DNA of 64,000 nucleotides, taken from assembly GCA_009801085.1 (NCBI GenBank), contig VNWV01000003.1:1240001-1304000 (forward strand), in the 5' to 3' direction. The translations under genes were made by a program, and so were the position numbers. Shown piece by piece: positions 9,456-20,700 of this stretch (positions are counted from its first letter, which is position 1; the number at the start of each line of letters is the position of its first letter). Under the pieces are notes generated by a model. That model was not told the DNA's origin. It searched no databases and was given only the letters and a program-made list of their open reading frames with translations. This DNA comes from Lasiodiplodia sp. COLG20 (lineage: Eukaryota; Ascomycota; Dothideomycetes; Botryosphaeriales; Botryosphaeriaceae).

Positions 9456-12400
9456 TCAGTCGGGCTCATCAGCAGCCTCGTCGATTTTCGGGGGTATGCT
9501 AGCTCCCGCAGCCGCAGGACCAAGGCCCTGCGAAGCCGCGGAATCCGTTTTGGGTACTTTGGAGGGGTTGGCGTCGGGCGTGCTTGAATGCTGGTCGATG
9601 GTACTCGTTCCACCTTCGTTGTTGTTGACCGTCTGCGAGTGGGCAAGTGGTGACGCGCTGGTTTTGCTAGCCTTGTCGCTGCCCGCTGAGTGCACCGAAT
9701 GCTGGGATGTTGTTCGCGGCGAGACGCGGCCGTTCTATCTACGTTAGTGGGCGTGCGGCCGACAAATGATGAACGTATTGACTCACCTGCTTGGCCCATC
9801 GAAGGCCGCAGCTGTTGCAAAGATCCCTGTTGCCGCTAGGCCCTCTCCGCCACTCTGGCGTCACTCTTGTGTGGCAATTGGCACAATCCTTCTGCATCTG
9901 ACCCGCTCCCTTCCTCCTCTTTCTCTTCTTCTTAGCAGCTAGGAGGCTTTGAACCTCTTCTGCCAACAGCCGGTTCCGCTTTTCCATTTGCCGTAACTCA
10001 TATTGCCAGCTCGTACTCCTCGTCGTCTTCAGTTCTTCGAAAACGTTGTCTTCAGACGCCAAGCTTGCATCTTGATGACCAAGCTTCAGGCCGTGCTGGC
10101 CGGCCATAGTGAGAGCAGAGCCATCCGTGCTGATGAACTGGCTGGGCGGCAGACCATGGGCCAAGCTGCCGGGCGTCTGCACAGACCCGGTACCTTGTGT
10201 GTTGTGCGTGGGAGTGGACCCAGTCGTGGTCGCTATCGAGCTTCCAGAATCGTGTTTGGGGTAGATGTTTGGTCGGTTGTTTGCATTGGCTGAGCCGCGA
10301 GAGAACTTCAGTAATCTGGTCTGAGCTATTACGAATGTTGGTTTTTGGCCCTCGACAGCATCTCCAGGATAGATGGTGGTGAACGCCTGGAGGACTTGTC
10401 CTCGTTTGTTCATCATCTCATGCTTAACTGAAGCCTTCTTGCCGGTGCGGGCTATCTCCAAAATCCGGTAGAACTCCTGCCTGGACTCCTGCCTCATGAG
10501 TGCTTGAATGCTTGTACCGACTAGATCATCGGGTTGACGATCCAGAAGCGACCTAACGTGTGACGACACGAACAAGAACATTCCCGACGTGGACATTTTG
10601 GTCCAAAGTTCATTGTCTCCGATACCACCATTTGATTCGATGTCATGCTTGCTCAGCGCATATACCGGTCTCTCCCGACCCACGAGTATGATGCATTTAC
10701 GTCCCTTGCCCTGTTCTGTGTGGAGGGAGCCGTGGCCTTCGAACCACATATAACCGCTATGCTTGCGTCTGATGCGGAAGACCACATTGACCGAAGATCC
10801 AGATGACGTATCCTTCAGTTCTCTGGTAACCGGTACGATATCGGACGGATGGCACACGGAAGACAATGCCGTGCCGACAAGCTCGGAAGCCTCGTATTCC
10901 AGGACTCGTGCAGCAGACGGGGAGAGATAAAGGAAAAGTCCCTTGAGCGAAAGGACATGAATGACGTCGTCGGTGTTTTCCAGTAAAGCCTTGTCCCACA
11001 GACGCTTTGAGGCCTCGTTTTCTCCGTTGACGAGGGTGTCAAGGAGAGCGGAAACGTCATCGCGCGGAATCGTCTGACCCATCTCCATTGAGGAACCCGT
11101 TTCGGGCGTGTTGAAGACATACCTCGGCATACCAACCGAACGCTGGTAGTTGATGCTGTATGTGCCATCTTAAAATATGTTAGCAGGGCGTTTCTAGTAG
11201 TTTCGCTCATGAGTCAAGGAAGCTTACCAGGGTTTTTGTTCGTCACTGAATTAGGCTGTTCCACCAAGTCGACCTGGAACCCAACAAAAAACTTCACGAC
11301 CTCGCTGTCATCCCACGTGATTGGAATCATGGTCAGCAGATTCATGAAAGGCTGGCCTCCGCGTCGATAGTTGATCAGGCTGATTTGAGCTTCTCTGCGG
11401 GTGTTGATCATGTTCTTAAGGTAGAGCACCGAATCGTCATCGACATATTTTCTTTTGCATCCTGCCTCAACCTGTCCGTCGGGGGACTGCAGAAATCGAC
11501 AGTTTCTCCCAAGAATCATGTGCCGCGTATATCCAGTCAATCGTTCGAAATTCTCAGAGCAGTAGACAATGGGGTTGTCGTCTTTTTCTGCGTCGCAAAC
11601 GACGAAAGCGCAAGACAGGTCGACTGATCCGATGTTGATCTCTGGTTTCGGTCTGGTTGCGACTCGCATGAGAACGCCAAGCATATCGAATCCACTTGAG
11701 GAATAGGCGTTTTTGAATTGGGTGTCAATGTGGGGCCTGTTTGCCATGGTAGAGGGAAATCCTCCTGTTGGAACGGTTAGTGGCTTGCAACATTTTGGAG
11801 AATTAACTTTGTGTTACCTGGCGGAGTGGTCCACGGCAATGGTCCTCCCATGGTCCCTCCAGAATGGGCCAAAGGCCGCGATCGCTCGGGCCCACCATAG
11901 GGGGTGGAGACGTTAGTGCCCGAGCTTTGGCCTCCAACAGATTGGGTCTGTGGCATGTTGCCATTCGGAGGCCGACTTGAGTTGGCGCTGGGAGTCGTGC
12001 TTTGATCCTGGCTGTTGCGGCGGCGAATGTCCGGCGTCATACCCGGGGTTTCCGAACCAACATTGATGTCCATACTACCCGGCGGTGCACTCCCCCCAGG
12101 ATCCGGCATAGACTGCATGGAATCTGTGAAATCTTGACCGATGGGGGACCCCATCATTGGCGAAGCGAACTGCGCTTGGGAGAACATGTTCAGTGGTGTG
12201 GTATCTCCTGGGTTCATCATGCCAAGCGACGGGTCTGTCATGTCCATGTTCATAGGCATTCCAGAGGAGACATACGGGCTAGTCATGCCCATGTCTAGGC
12301 CAGAGGTGGAGGCAAGAGGTGATGCGTAGGAGCCAGGCGGACCCATGTTGTAGGATTGGGAATTATGCAGTCGCGTATCTATGCCGATGTCGCCTGAGGA

Positions 12401-12751
12401 GGGTCGCCGGCGCTGGTAGGGGTGGTTGCGACGTGCAAAGGCGTCCCCGACCATGCTCTCCATATTCGGTGCGGCTGTGGCGGGATCAAATTGGAATTGG
12501 TCCAACTGACCCGGGGTAGCGCCACTGAACTCCATCATGGACACGCGCCGCATGTCGCCTTCCAGATCTGCGGGCCGGCCGGAGCTGTAGTGCATGGGGA
12601 CGCTTTGACGCCGCATAGCCTTGGAGTTCTGGTTGACTATGTCGTCCAGTGACTGGCCACCGACCATATTGGGGTTCATGTCGTCCTGGTTCATCACGCC
12701 CATCATGTTGTCCCCAGAGCCGGACTGATCGAGCGGGTAGTACCCGTTCAT
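9456..12751 (-). CDS. wc-1: White collar-1 blue-light receptor and GATA transcription factor, 1043 aa
   Basis: Four exons: 12751-11818, 11764-11228, 11168-9787 and 9734-9456. The introns are 53, 59 and 52 nt, all with GT...AG ends, and the joins read PPGGFPSTMANRP, NPDGTYSINYQRS and WAKQNGRVSPRTT. Residues 1-311 are Met/Gly/Pro/Asn-rich and lack the long polyglutamine tract known from Neurospora. The LOV domain spans about 350-470, with the flavin-adduct cysteine in GRNCRFLQ at residue 400. Two further PAS regions lie near 520-740. A basic stretch (KKRKRRK) precedes the GATA finger, C-X2-C-X18-C-X2-C, at residues 919-945. In Neurospora WC-1 pairs with WC-2 as a nuclear, flavin-dependent light sensor and clock factor. 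All key residues are present here, so this copy should be functional. The gene is divergent from uS2m across 1.7 kb. Orthology is very likely. Confidence 0.96.
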
Positions 12752-14494
12752 CGTGACGGAGGAGATTCGAGTCGAAGAGCTGGGATGCGAATGACCGAGG
12801 ATCGATGGAGATCACCCGCTACTCGTGTGGTTGGCGCGGGCTGCCTGGCGGCATGAATGGTCGGGGAGGCCCAAGAGGGCTCTGAGGGGATCAGTCGTGA
12901 CGGGCAGGCGATTGCCGGGGCGCATGCGTCGCTGCGAAGGATATTTTCCGTGTCGGCGGGGTGGAGGGTTGCAGAGTTATCTCATCAGCGTGCAGCGCGG
13001 AGGTCGGGCGCAGCACGGAGACAGGATCGGTTGGGTGTGGCACGTGCGCGCCGCATCACGTGGCGGGTTGCGGCTTGAACTACCTACTTTCGTCCCATCA
13101 TCCGAGATGCAGACAACTTGAAATCTGCCGTCACAGAATTGCATGTCGATGATCGGGAAATTTCAGCCTCGAGCCTGACGCAGTGCACACCGACATGCCA
13201 CTGCCGACACCCGACAACCACTCTTTCGGTGTGAAGTTTTCTGGCACGGACTATGACGACATCGCCCAGCGTCCGTGGTCGTACTCGTCACGTCGTGATC
13301 GTCATGACCAACCAAGGAACGTGATCAACACCAGTCCGCCAGAACTCGAGGATGCCGTGAGGAGGTGGACCGAGAACAGTACACGTATCCACCACGTGCA
13401 CAACACGTCGTGCAAAACTGGATTTACGCCAATTTGTCGAACGTCTATTCGCCGCCAGACCTACATAACCGGGTGGCGCGCTTAGACATCACGAATCGCA
13501 TGGCTCTACGTCCGTAATATTTTGAGCATAAAACACGTGAAGATGTAGTCGTTGGAATTTATAGCTCGAACACCCGTCAGATTTGTCTCGAATATCAAAT
13601 GCAACAGCGCACTGCTCGAATCTTGCCTAGTAAAATCCTCTGAGGATAGCTCTAGCGCAGGACTTTGTTCCGCCACCCCTTAAATGATTCGAAGACTAGT
13701 CATAAGGATTTTTTTTTCTCGCGCAGGGTACTGTTAGCCTGCCCAAAATCTGATCCAATTAGGCTCTGAAGAGTAAAGGAATTAGAGACCGCTAAAACTC
13801 TAATAATGTAAGATGACAGTCTTTTTGACGGGTCATATTAGCAGTTCTTGACTGATTTTAACCACGAGTTCGCCGCCACATACCGCTAAGAGTAACAATA
13901 TCATGTACCACAGTCTGATACTTCAGAACATGGATACATAGCTGTCTGCAACAATGTCGGCAATAGTGAAGTCAAAGAAAAAAATTCTATGCTCATGATG
14001 AAAAATCTTTTTTTTTTTTTTCAACAAGTGTGAAATGTCACTTTACTCTCCGGTTTGGAGAATTCCCCGTCCCAGCCGGAGCCGGTGTTGTGCCATCAAA
14101 AAATTGTGCGTTAAAGAGAATTGCAATGAGTGACGAAGAACGATTGGGATAAGCTATTATATCATAAAGAAAGGCGACTGAATGAGATATTCGATTAAGA
14201 CAGCTGGATAATCATGGAGAGCGACGGCCTTATACATTGTCATGCTCCCCTTTAGTGGAATAGGTCAAGTGGAATAGAACAAGTTCAGCTACTTGATCCG
14301 CCGCCGGTGTTCTTCTGAGTCCATACCTCTCAACACTGAAAGTTTCATAGTAGAACTAATTTTTGAATTTGAATCTTTCCTTCAGCGACTTAAATCGTGA
14401 TGGCCATTCTGAGTAAAGCGTGCACGGGCCCTTTCCGTTGCGAAGAGCATTGAACCCGCGTGCGCGAAACACCGCAGAACCCACCACCACCGCA
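12752..14494. other. Divergent promoter region wc-1 / uS2m
   Basis: A 1.7-kb gap between two divergent starts. The wc-1 side is GC-rich. Roughly 13500-14370 is AT-rich with homopolymer runs, including a run of about 13 T near 14010. A 100-codon plus-strand frame at 13183-13485 has no recognisable features. I see no RNA gene. Confidence 0.45.
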
Positions 14495-15822
14495 ATGATT
14501 GTCCGGCGGCTAGCTGCGCGCACAGGTAAGTCGCCGTCCACGGTCCTGCTCCATTGTCGCACATGCACCGCTCACACCACCTCCAGGCCGCAGTGCTTTT
14601 GCTCACGCCAGCGTAGCAGCGGCGCCTGCACGGCAATGGCGTCGCTCGTTCGCGTCTGATGTTGACCTCCTCGAGCCTACCACCGAAAACTCGTTGAAGG
14701 AGACGAGCTCCATCGAGACCGCACTCGAAAACTCCACGCCGCAACCCGTGCCCGTCTACAACCCCAACGCCGCCCGCGAGGCCGCCCTCACGGATCCCAC
14801 CGTGGCCGAGAATTGGTATGCCAGGAAGCACCTGGGTACGTTGGACCTTCGTCCCCTCCCCGCAAAGGCTTAATTGACAATGGACCTGTGCAGAACGCGT
14901 CATCAAGACCGTTGGCAGTACGCCTGAACCGCACTACCAGCCGCACACGCTGCTCACGAACCCGCCCCGGCCGGCGGACGTCACGCTCGAGCTGCTTCTC
15001 GCCTCGCAGGCACATCTCGGTCACTCCACGTCTGTCTGGAACCCCGCAAATGCGCGCTACATCTTTGGCGTCAGAGAAGGCATCCACATCATCTCACTGG
15101 ATCAAACGGCAGCGCACCTGAGACGAGCTGCCAAGGTGGTGACGGAGGTCTGCAGAAGAGGCGGTATCGTCCTGTTTGTGGGAACAAGAAATGAGCAGGA
15201 CAGGAGCGTTGTCAAGGCGGCTCAGCTGGCCAAGGGCTGTCATCTCTTCGACCGATGGATTCCAGGGAGCATCACAAACGGTCAGCAGATTCTAGGCAGG
15301 TGCAAGCTGAAGGTGGTGGATGAGCTCGACCGAGAGCTGCCGGAGTTTGAGAGCCAGCTGGCGGAGCGGCCGGTGCTGAAGCCCGATCTCGTCGTGTGCT
15401 TGAACCCGCTCGAGAACTACGTGCTCTTGCAGGAGTGCGGTCTCAACCACATCCCCACGATTGGCATCATCGACACGGACGCAGACCCCACGTGGGTCAC
15501 CTATCCGATCCCCGCGAACGACGACAGGTAAGATTCCCTGGCTATGGTATAGTTCATGTTCTGAGGCTGACTTGCACTTTCCAGTCTGCGGTGCACCAAT
15601 GTTATTGCAGGAGTGCTGGGAAGAGCGGGCGAGGAGGGTCAGAGACTCCGGTTAGAAGCGGCCCGCCAAGGCATTGTTACGTACAAGAGCCGGGAGAAGT
15701 TCGAGTCACCTGAGGACATTGCACGCGGTGAGCAGAAGAATGGAGGCCTGCTTGAGAAGCCCGTAGTACGCCCGGGAGATCTCTCTTCTCCGGCGGGCCT
15801 TAGCGGGCGTGAGGCCATCTAA
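14495..15822 (+). CDS. mrp4: Mitochondrial small-subunit ribosomal protein uS2m (MRP4), 383 aa
   Basis: Four exons: 14495-14525, 14587-14835, 14894-15527 and 15585-15822, with introns of 61, 58 and 57 nt. The N-terminus (MIVRRLAARTGRSAFAHASV, then RQWRRSFAS) is rich in Arg/Ser/Ala without acids, as expected of a mitochondrial presequence. The core is the S2 fold: ASQAHLGHSTSVWNP, YIFGVREGIHIISLDQT, RRGGIVLFVGTRNEQ, DRWIPGSITN, DLVVCLNPLENYVLLQE and NHIPTIGIIDTDADPTWVTY are all typical of bacterial and mitochondrial uS2. It would sit in the head region of the mitoribosome small subunit. An AATAAA-like sequence follows the stop at once. I chose this start because the first 10 codons plus the spliced second exon give a coherent presequence. 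Identification is secure. Confidence 0.95.
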
Positions 15823-16268
15823 AATAAAGTCCCTGTATAAAATTGTATTGATAATGAGCTTGGCACATTTGGGCAAAAGCGGGGGGCCGGAAAACACAGG
15901 GCGGCAGCTAGAAATCAATGCGGCCCTAGGATTGACGTGCATGTGAGGGTAATGGCAGATGTGGTGGAGAATTAGGTCCGGCAGCATCAGTCATCGCCGA
16001 AGCGCTACAGGGCGGCGGTATTGGCGGGCACCAGCTAGTGCGGGCCAAGCGAGTCAAGCACGCCATCCCAAAACATCAAAACGCCGATCGCGGAAGCTGC
16101 ACACCGTGCCCCAGGAACCCACTCAAACCTTGATCCTACCACCTCCCGCATAAATCAGCAGCCCTCCACTGGACCACCGAGTGCGGACCCTGAACGCCGC
16201 CTTTTTTTCCTCGTGTCCAGCGTTCCGGGACTGCTGACACTGCGCCGTTTCTGACTCATTCGTACACA
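15823..16268. other. Intergenic between uS2m and the carrier gene
   Basis: About 450 bp holding the 3' region of the uS2m gene and the promoter and leader of the next plus-strand gene. The last 70 bases are pyrimidine-rich, as in many fungal leaders. Nothing else is seen. Confidence 0.5.
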
Positions 16269-17775
16269 ATGGGTGTCGAGGCAGAGCTTGAGGAGACTGG
16301 CGGTCTCGCCAGGACCGTGAAGGACCTGTTCGCTGGTGCCGCTGGTGGTGTTGCTCAGGTGCTACTTGGTAAGTATATAGTACTGCGCTTCTGGCTTGTC
16401 AATCTCTCTGTTTCTCTTCAACTGTGCCATGCGCTCGGTGCATTTCTTACCTTCGGCGCATTCCTTTTTATCTTGTACTCGCGCTCTACGCGGCCGTTTC
16501 CTTGAGCTGTTCAAGTTGCTCAAAATGGCTCTGCTTCCATGCCGGTTATGAATTGATGCTAACACATTCGTTTACAGGTCAGCCATTTGGTATGTGGGCC
16601 AGCAGAATTTTCTCTGTGCCGGGATGAAAGCTGACATTGTGCACAAGATATTGTCAAGGTTCGTCTGCAGACGACCACGCAATATTCTGGTGCTCTCGAC
16701 TGCGGTGCCAAGATCTGGAAGAATGAGGGGCCTCTCGCCTTCTACAAGGGTACCCTAACGCCTCTTATTGGTATCGGCGCATGCGTAAGTGAACGTCTCC
16801 TTTTTCTTCGTAGTAGTCCAATTACATGAGCTCCCTACGGTCAGCGTGTGAAGGTGATTGGTGGGTTCTCCGGACGGCTTGACTGGCATTTCTACCGTAC
16901 ATTTGCCTCCTGATACACGCTTCAGCTTCCCTTGCGGTTATTCCTCTTCTCCATTATTCCCATAAACTTTTTGAAGCTTGCTACGCCAAAATCGCTCACA
17001 TTTAACCAAAGGTGTCTGTCCAATTCGGCGCCTTCCACTACGCACGCCGCGCCTTCGAGGCACGGAACGTCGCCAAGGGCGGTCCCTCCGGCTCGCACGA
17101 CCTGTCCTACGGCCAGTACTACGCAGCGGGCGCCTTCGCCGGTATTTCCAACTCGGTCATCTCGGGTCCGATCGAGCACGTGCGTATCCGGTTGCAGACG
17201 CAGCCCCACGGCGCGGCACGGCTGTACTCGGGTCCGGTCGACTGCGTGCGCAAGCTGGCGGCGCACGAGGGCGTGCTGCGCGGCCTGTACCGCGGCGAGG
17301 CCGTCACCATCCTGCGTGAGGCCCAGGCGTACGGCGTGTGGTTCCTGACGTTCGAGTACCTGATGAACCTGGACGCCAAGCGCAACAACATCGAGCGCAA
17401 GGACATCTCGACCCCCAAGGTTGCACTTTACGGCGGTCTGGCCGGTGAGGCGCTGTGGCTCGGCAGCTACCCGTTCGACGTCGTCAAGAGCAAGATGCAG
17501 AGCGATGGGTTCGGCAAGGAGCAGCGCTTCAAGAGCATGACGGATTGCTTCAAGAAGACTTGGGCTCAGGAGGGCATGGGCGGCTTCTGGAAGGGTATCG
17601 GCCCCACGCTGTTCAGGGCGATGCCTGTCAGTGCGGGTACCTTTGCTGTGTAAGTCTCCCCCTCTCCGGCGACTTTTGTTCTCACGTCGGGACGAGGAAC
17701 TCTTTCCCCCTTCCTTTTTTCTGGCTAACGATTATTTGCAGGGTCGAGTTGACGATGCGCCTGCTCAACAACTAG
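16269..17775 (+). CDS. ymc1: Mitochondrial inner-membrane carrier, YMC1 type, 306 aa
   Basis: Five exons: 16269-16368, 16578-16589 (12 nt), 16648-16784, 17012-17649 and 17742-17775. The introns are 209, 58, 227 and 92 nt. The splice reads VLLGQPFDIVKVRLQTTTQY across the microexon, which restores the first carrier signature. The three SLC25 repeats show as QPFDIVKVRLQ, GPIEHVRIRLQ and YPFDVVKSKMQ. KGTLTPLIGIGACVSVQFG and the SPIEHVRIRLQTQ-like second signature match the yeast Ymc1/Ymc2 branch better than the carnitine carrier, which is the nearest alternative. The second signature has Glu in place of the usual Asp, as in Ymc1. It would act in the mitochondrial inner membrane. The exact substrate cannot be read from sequence. 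The short last exon (ELTMRLLNN) completes helix 6. Confidence 0.93.
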
Positions 17776-20700
17776 GTGGTATGAACTGTAGTTCGCTCGT
17801 CTTTTTTGGTCATATATGCCGTGATAGAGTAATACCCAAGTTCTTTGCACCGGTTCCAGCTGGACTCTTCCTCTTTTTTCCCGTCGTGATTGATTGACCG
17901 TGACCGTTCACTGTTTCTCCTTCACAACAGGTCTATAAAAGACTGGTAGATAGCAATAATGCAGTCACTATACGATCTTGTCAACTCGTAATCAGAAGAT
18001 ATCTATAGTGTATTCATAAAGACTTCACGTACGTCCAAGTGATGGAGGTGATCTTGATTGTCTAAAACGAGCTGCGAGAACCATGGTTGTGTCAGGTCAG
18101 GGACGTCGGACGGATGGCTCAGGGAAAGAAAACTTGAATTTACCGTAGACCATTTTCGTCAAAGAATGAGGTAATTTCACCAGCTAGTGCTCTTGCTAGA
18201 GTAGAAATAAAGGGTATTTAAAGGGTCAGCCATGCGGCCGAGTGAGCGGAGGCCATTCAGTAGAGTAAGAATATCATCAATGGGTGTTTTCCCTCAGAAA
18301 TCCTTCGATTGTGTCCACATTATGACCTCCACTCACCTTGTCTCCGCACACCATAGCGTTGGGCAGAGTGGAGGATGTTGTCGTTGGCTTGACCGATGAT
18401 GAGCAAAGACACCCTAAGCAAAGGCTTGCAGCTTCGTCACAGCGCTTCCTTCAGGAAGTACGTTTGTTGGCAGAAGTGCTTGCAGGTGCATGCTGAGGTC
18501 AAATTTAAAGCCAAAGAGGCGAGTATTGAGGCTAAGAGAAGATGTCATCCGGCAGGAGAGGGATTGGGAGACGAGACTTGCGGGTGCGCGGACGGAGATG
18601 ATGGGGAAAATAGAGATGGAGGAGATGGGGGAAATGTAGGGGATGAGTTACAAGAGCAGGCGGGGATTGTTTGGGAAGGAAGATACCCAGTGCTTGAGAA
18701 GGTGCAGCGTGGCAAGAGGCGACTTGATAGCAACGATCTCACTTATCTACAGTTCTGTTGATACGATGGGAGCCCGCGTAGTGATAAAGTGCATCCTTCC
18801 CTGCCTGACTTTCGATACTTTCGAAGCACGCTTGTAAAAGTTCGCTCATGTGGCAAGTATTTGCAAGTGTATTGCAACGAAGGGGAAAGTATTAATATCG
18901 CGGGATCAAGCGTAACAAAAGAGCGCAGTGAGTGACAAAATGTCGTAGATTCTGAGGCTATTTGAGCATGTAAAAGCTCACCTGTCCTTAAATGATATTT
19001 ACGATACGCTTAGCGCTAAAAGATACGGTTTCTATAACTCTTAGGACCGTTCCTACTAGAGAGCCATTGTCATCGAAATACATGGTAGAAAACCACCTCT
19101 GTAATCATAAAGTTCCCATAGCCATTCCATCTCAGTGTCCGAGCTATGTTGTACTCTAGGAGAAGTATAAGTCCTTACATGAGAGGAAACTCTCGGACTG
19201 AGCGAGCAAAGACAATTGATGAGTGACACGTGGAAATCGATGGGAGCACTAAAAGAGACGGATGTATAGATATAGAGCTATCTTAAGCCAAAAAGAATAG
19301 ATGAACTCGTGATTGATGGGCTGCGAGGTTATTGTGCGTTTGTGTCTTGAGATACGGTGGTAATGTTAGTACGATGGTGGCGTGCGATGTACAACCACTA
19401 CCATGCAGTGACCGAGAGTGATAAACCACCCGGCCCATCAGCTTGGCTGAGGGATTTAATTTGGTTGATTGAAAATGGGAAGGCAAGGAATCATGTCCCT
19501 TAGCACTGCAACAGGGAAGCTGGATTGTCGATCCGCCGGCGGTTGTTTGGCTCTGAACAGCACTATTATTTGCGCGAGCATGCTGTAGCTGCTTTAGCTG
19601 CCCCCGCTCCAACTCCGGCTAAGGCGGTCTTGAGAGCAGGAAAGTGTGATAATTTCTGTGTCCCAGATCTAGGAGATCTCTGTGACACGTTCCGCAGAGG
19701 GATCCTATTCTTGCACAACTCCAGGTTGAACCGGAAAATCTCCTAGACTGTCGGGAAGGGCCCCGTACGTGAATCAGCTCGTGCAGCCCAGACACCAACC
19801 CCCGAAAAAAAAAACAATTGCTTTGCTTAAGCTTTTCCCTGAAGAAGAATGGCGGGGCCAGCCAAGCCAACGCATTTCCCGCAAGTGCGCATCACACTCA
19901 CTCGCAATGCAAGGGAAACCAGAGGTTGAATGATGGTAGAACCCAAAGAAAAAGAGAGATAAAAGATAGCGGGGAATGAAGCGGGCAAGCGGGTTTCCCA
20001 CCACCGCTTCGCGGAGCGACTCCCGACCAATTACTAATACCAGGCCCAGCCCACTGGTCACAGCATAGTCAGTCGACAGCTTGATAGTCACCAATCCCTG
20101 GAATCGGGATGTAATAATTATCCCTTGGACACGGCAGATCTTTTCGGAGACATTGGGAGGTGGTGGTGGCGAGTGGACTAGTTTTGTTGCCCCTCGGAGT
20201 CGCGTGGCGAATATATTCTTGGCTTCTCGCTGCTTAAACGAACATGCATCCCTCTCATTCGCTTGTCTTGATTAGCAGAATGGTGGCTATCTCCGCAGCA
20301 CGCGGGAAGTGAGCGGGATCTCGGTAGCAGCGGCGGTCCCAAGGCCCAAAATGTGGTGTCGCAGCAGCTTACCTGCAGCAGCGCGCGACCCTGCCTGCCA
20401 AATAGGCGACCAGCGGCATGCACTATACAGGGCGGGAGCACATGGGAAAGGAAAAAGGACGGGAAGAGATAAGGAGCACTGCGGGTCGTCGAACAGATGT
20501 CCGAGAAAGCGGCTCGCTTTCGCTGCCGCACCTACCATGACCAAAACTCGGTTTCCGAAAAGGGCCGGAAAGAGTGCTCGTCGATGCGGTGCGTTTTTGA
20601 AGCTAGCTGCCATGTTTTTGAGGGTAGAAGTGCTAATAGGTGGTGTACGTTGCAACGTTCTCGCGGCGTGGGTCTAGCCTAGGGCGGTGGTAGTAGACTT

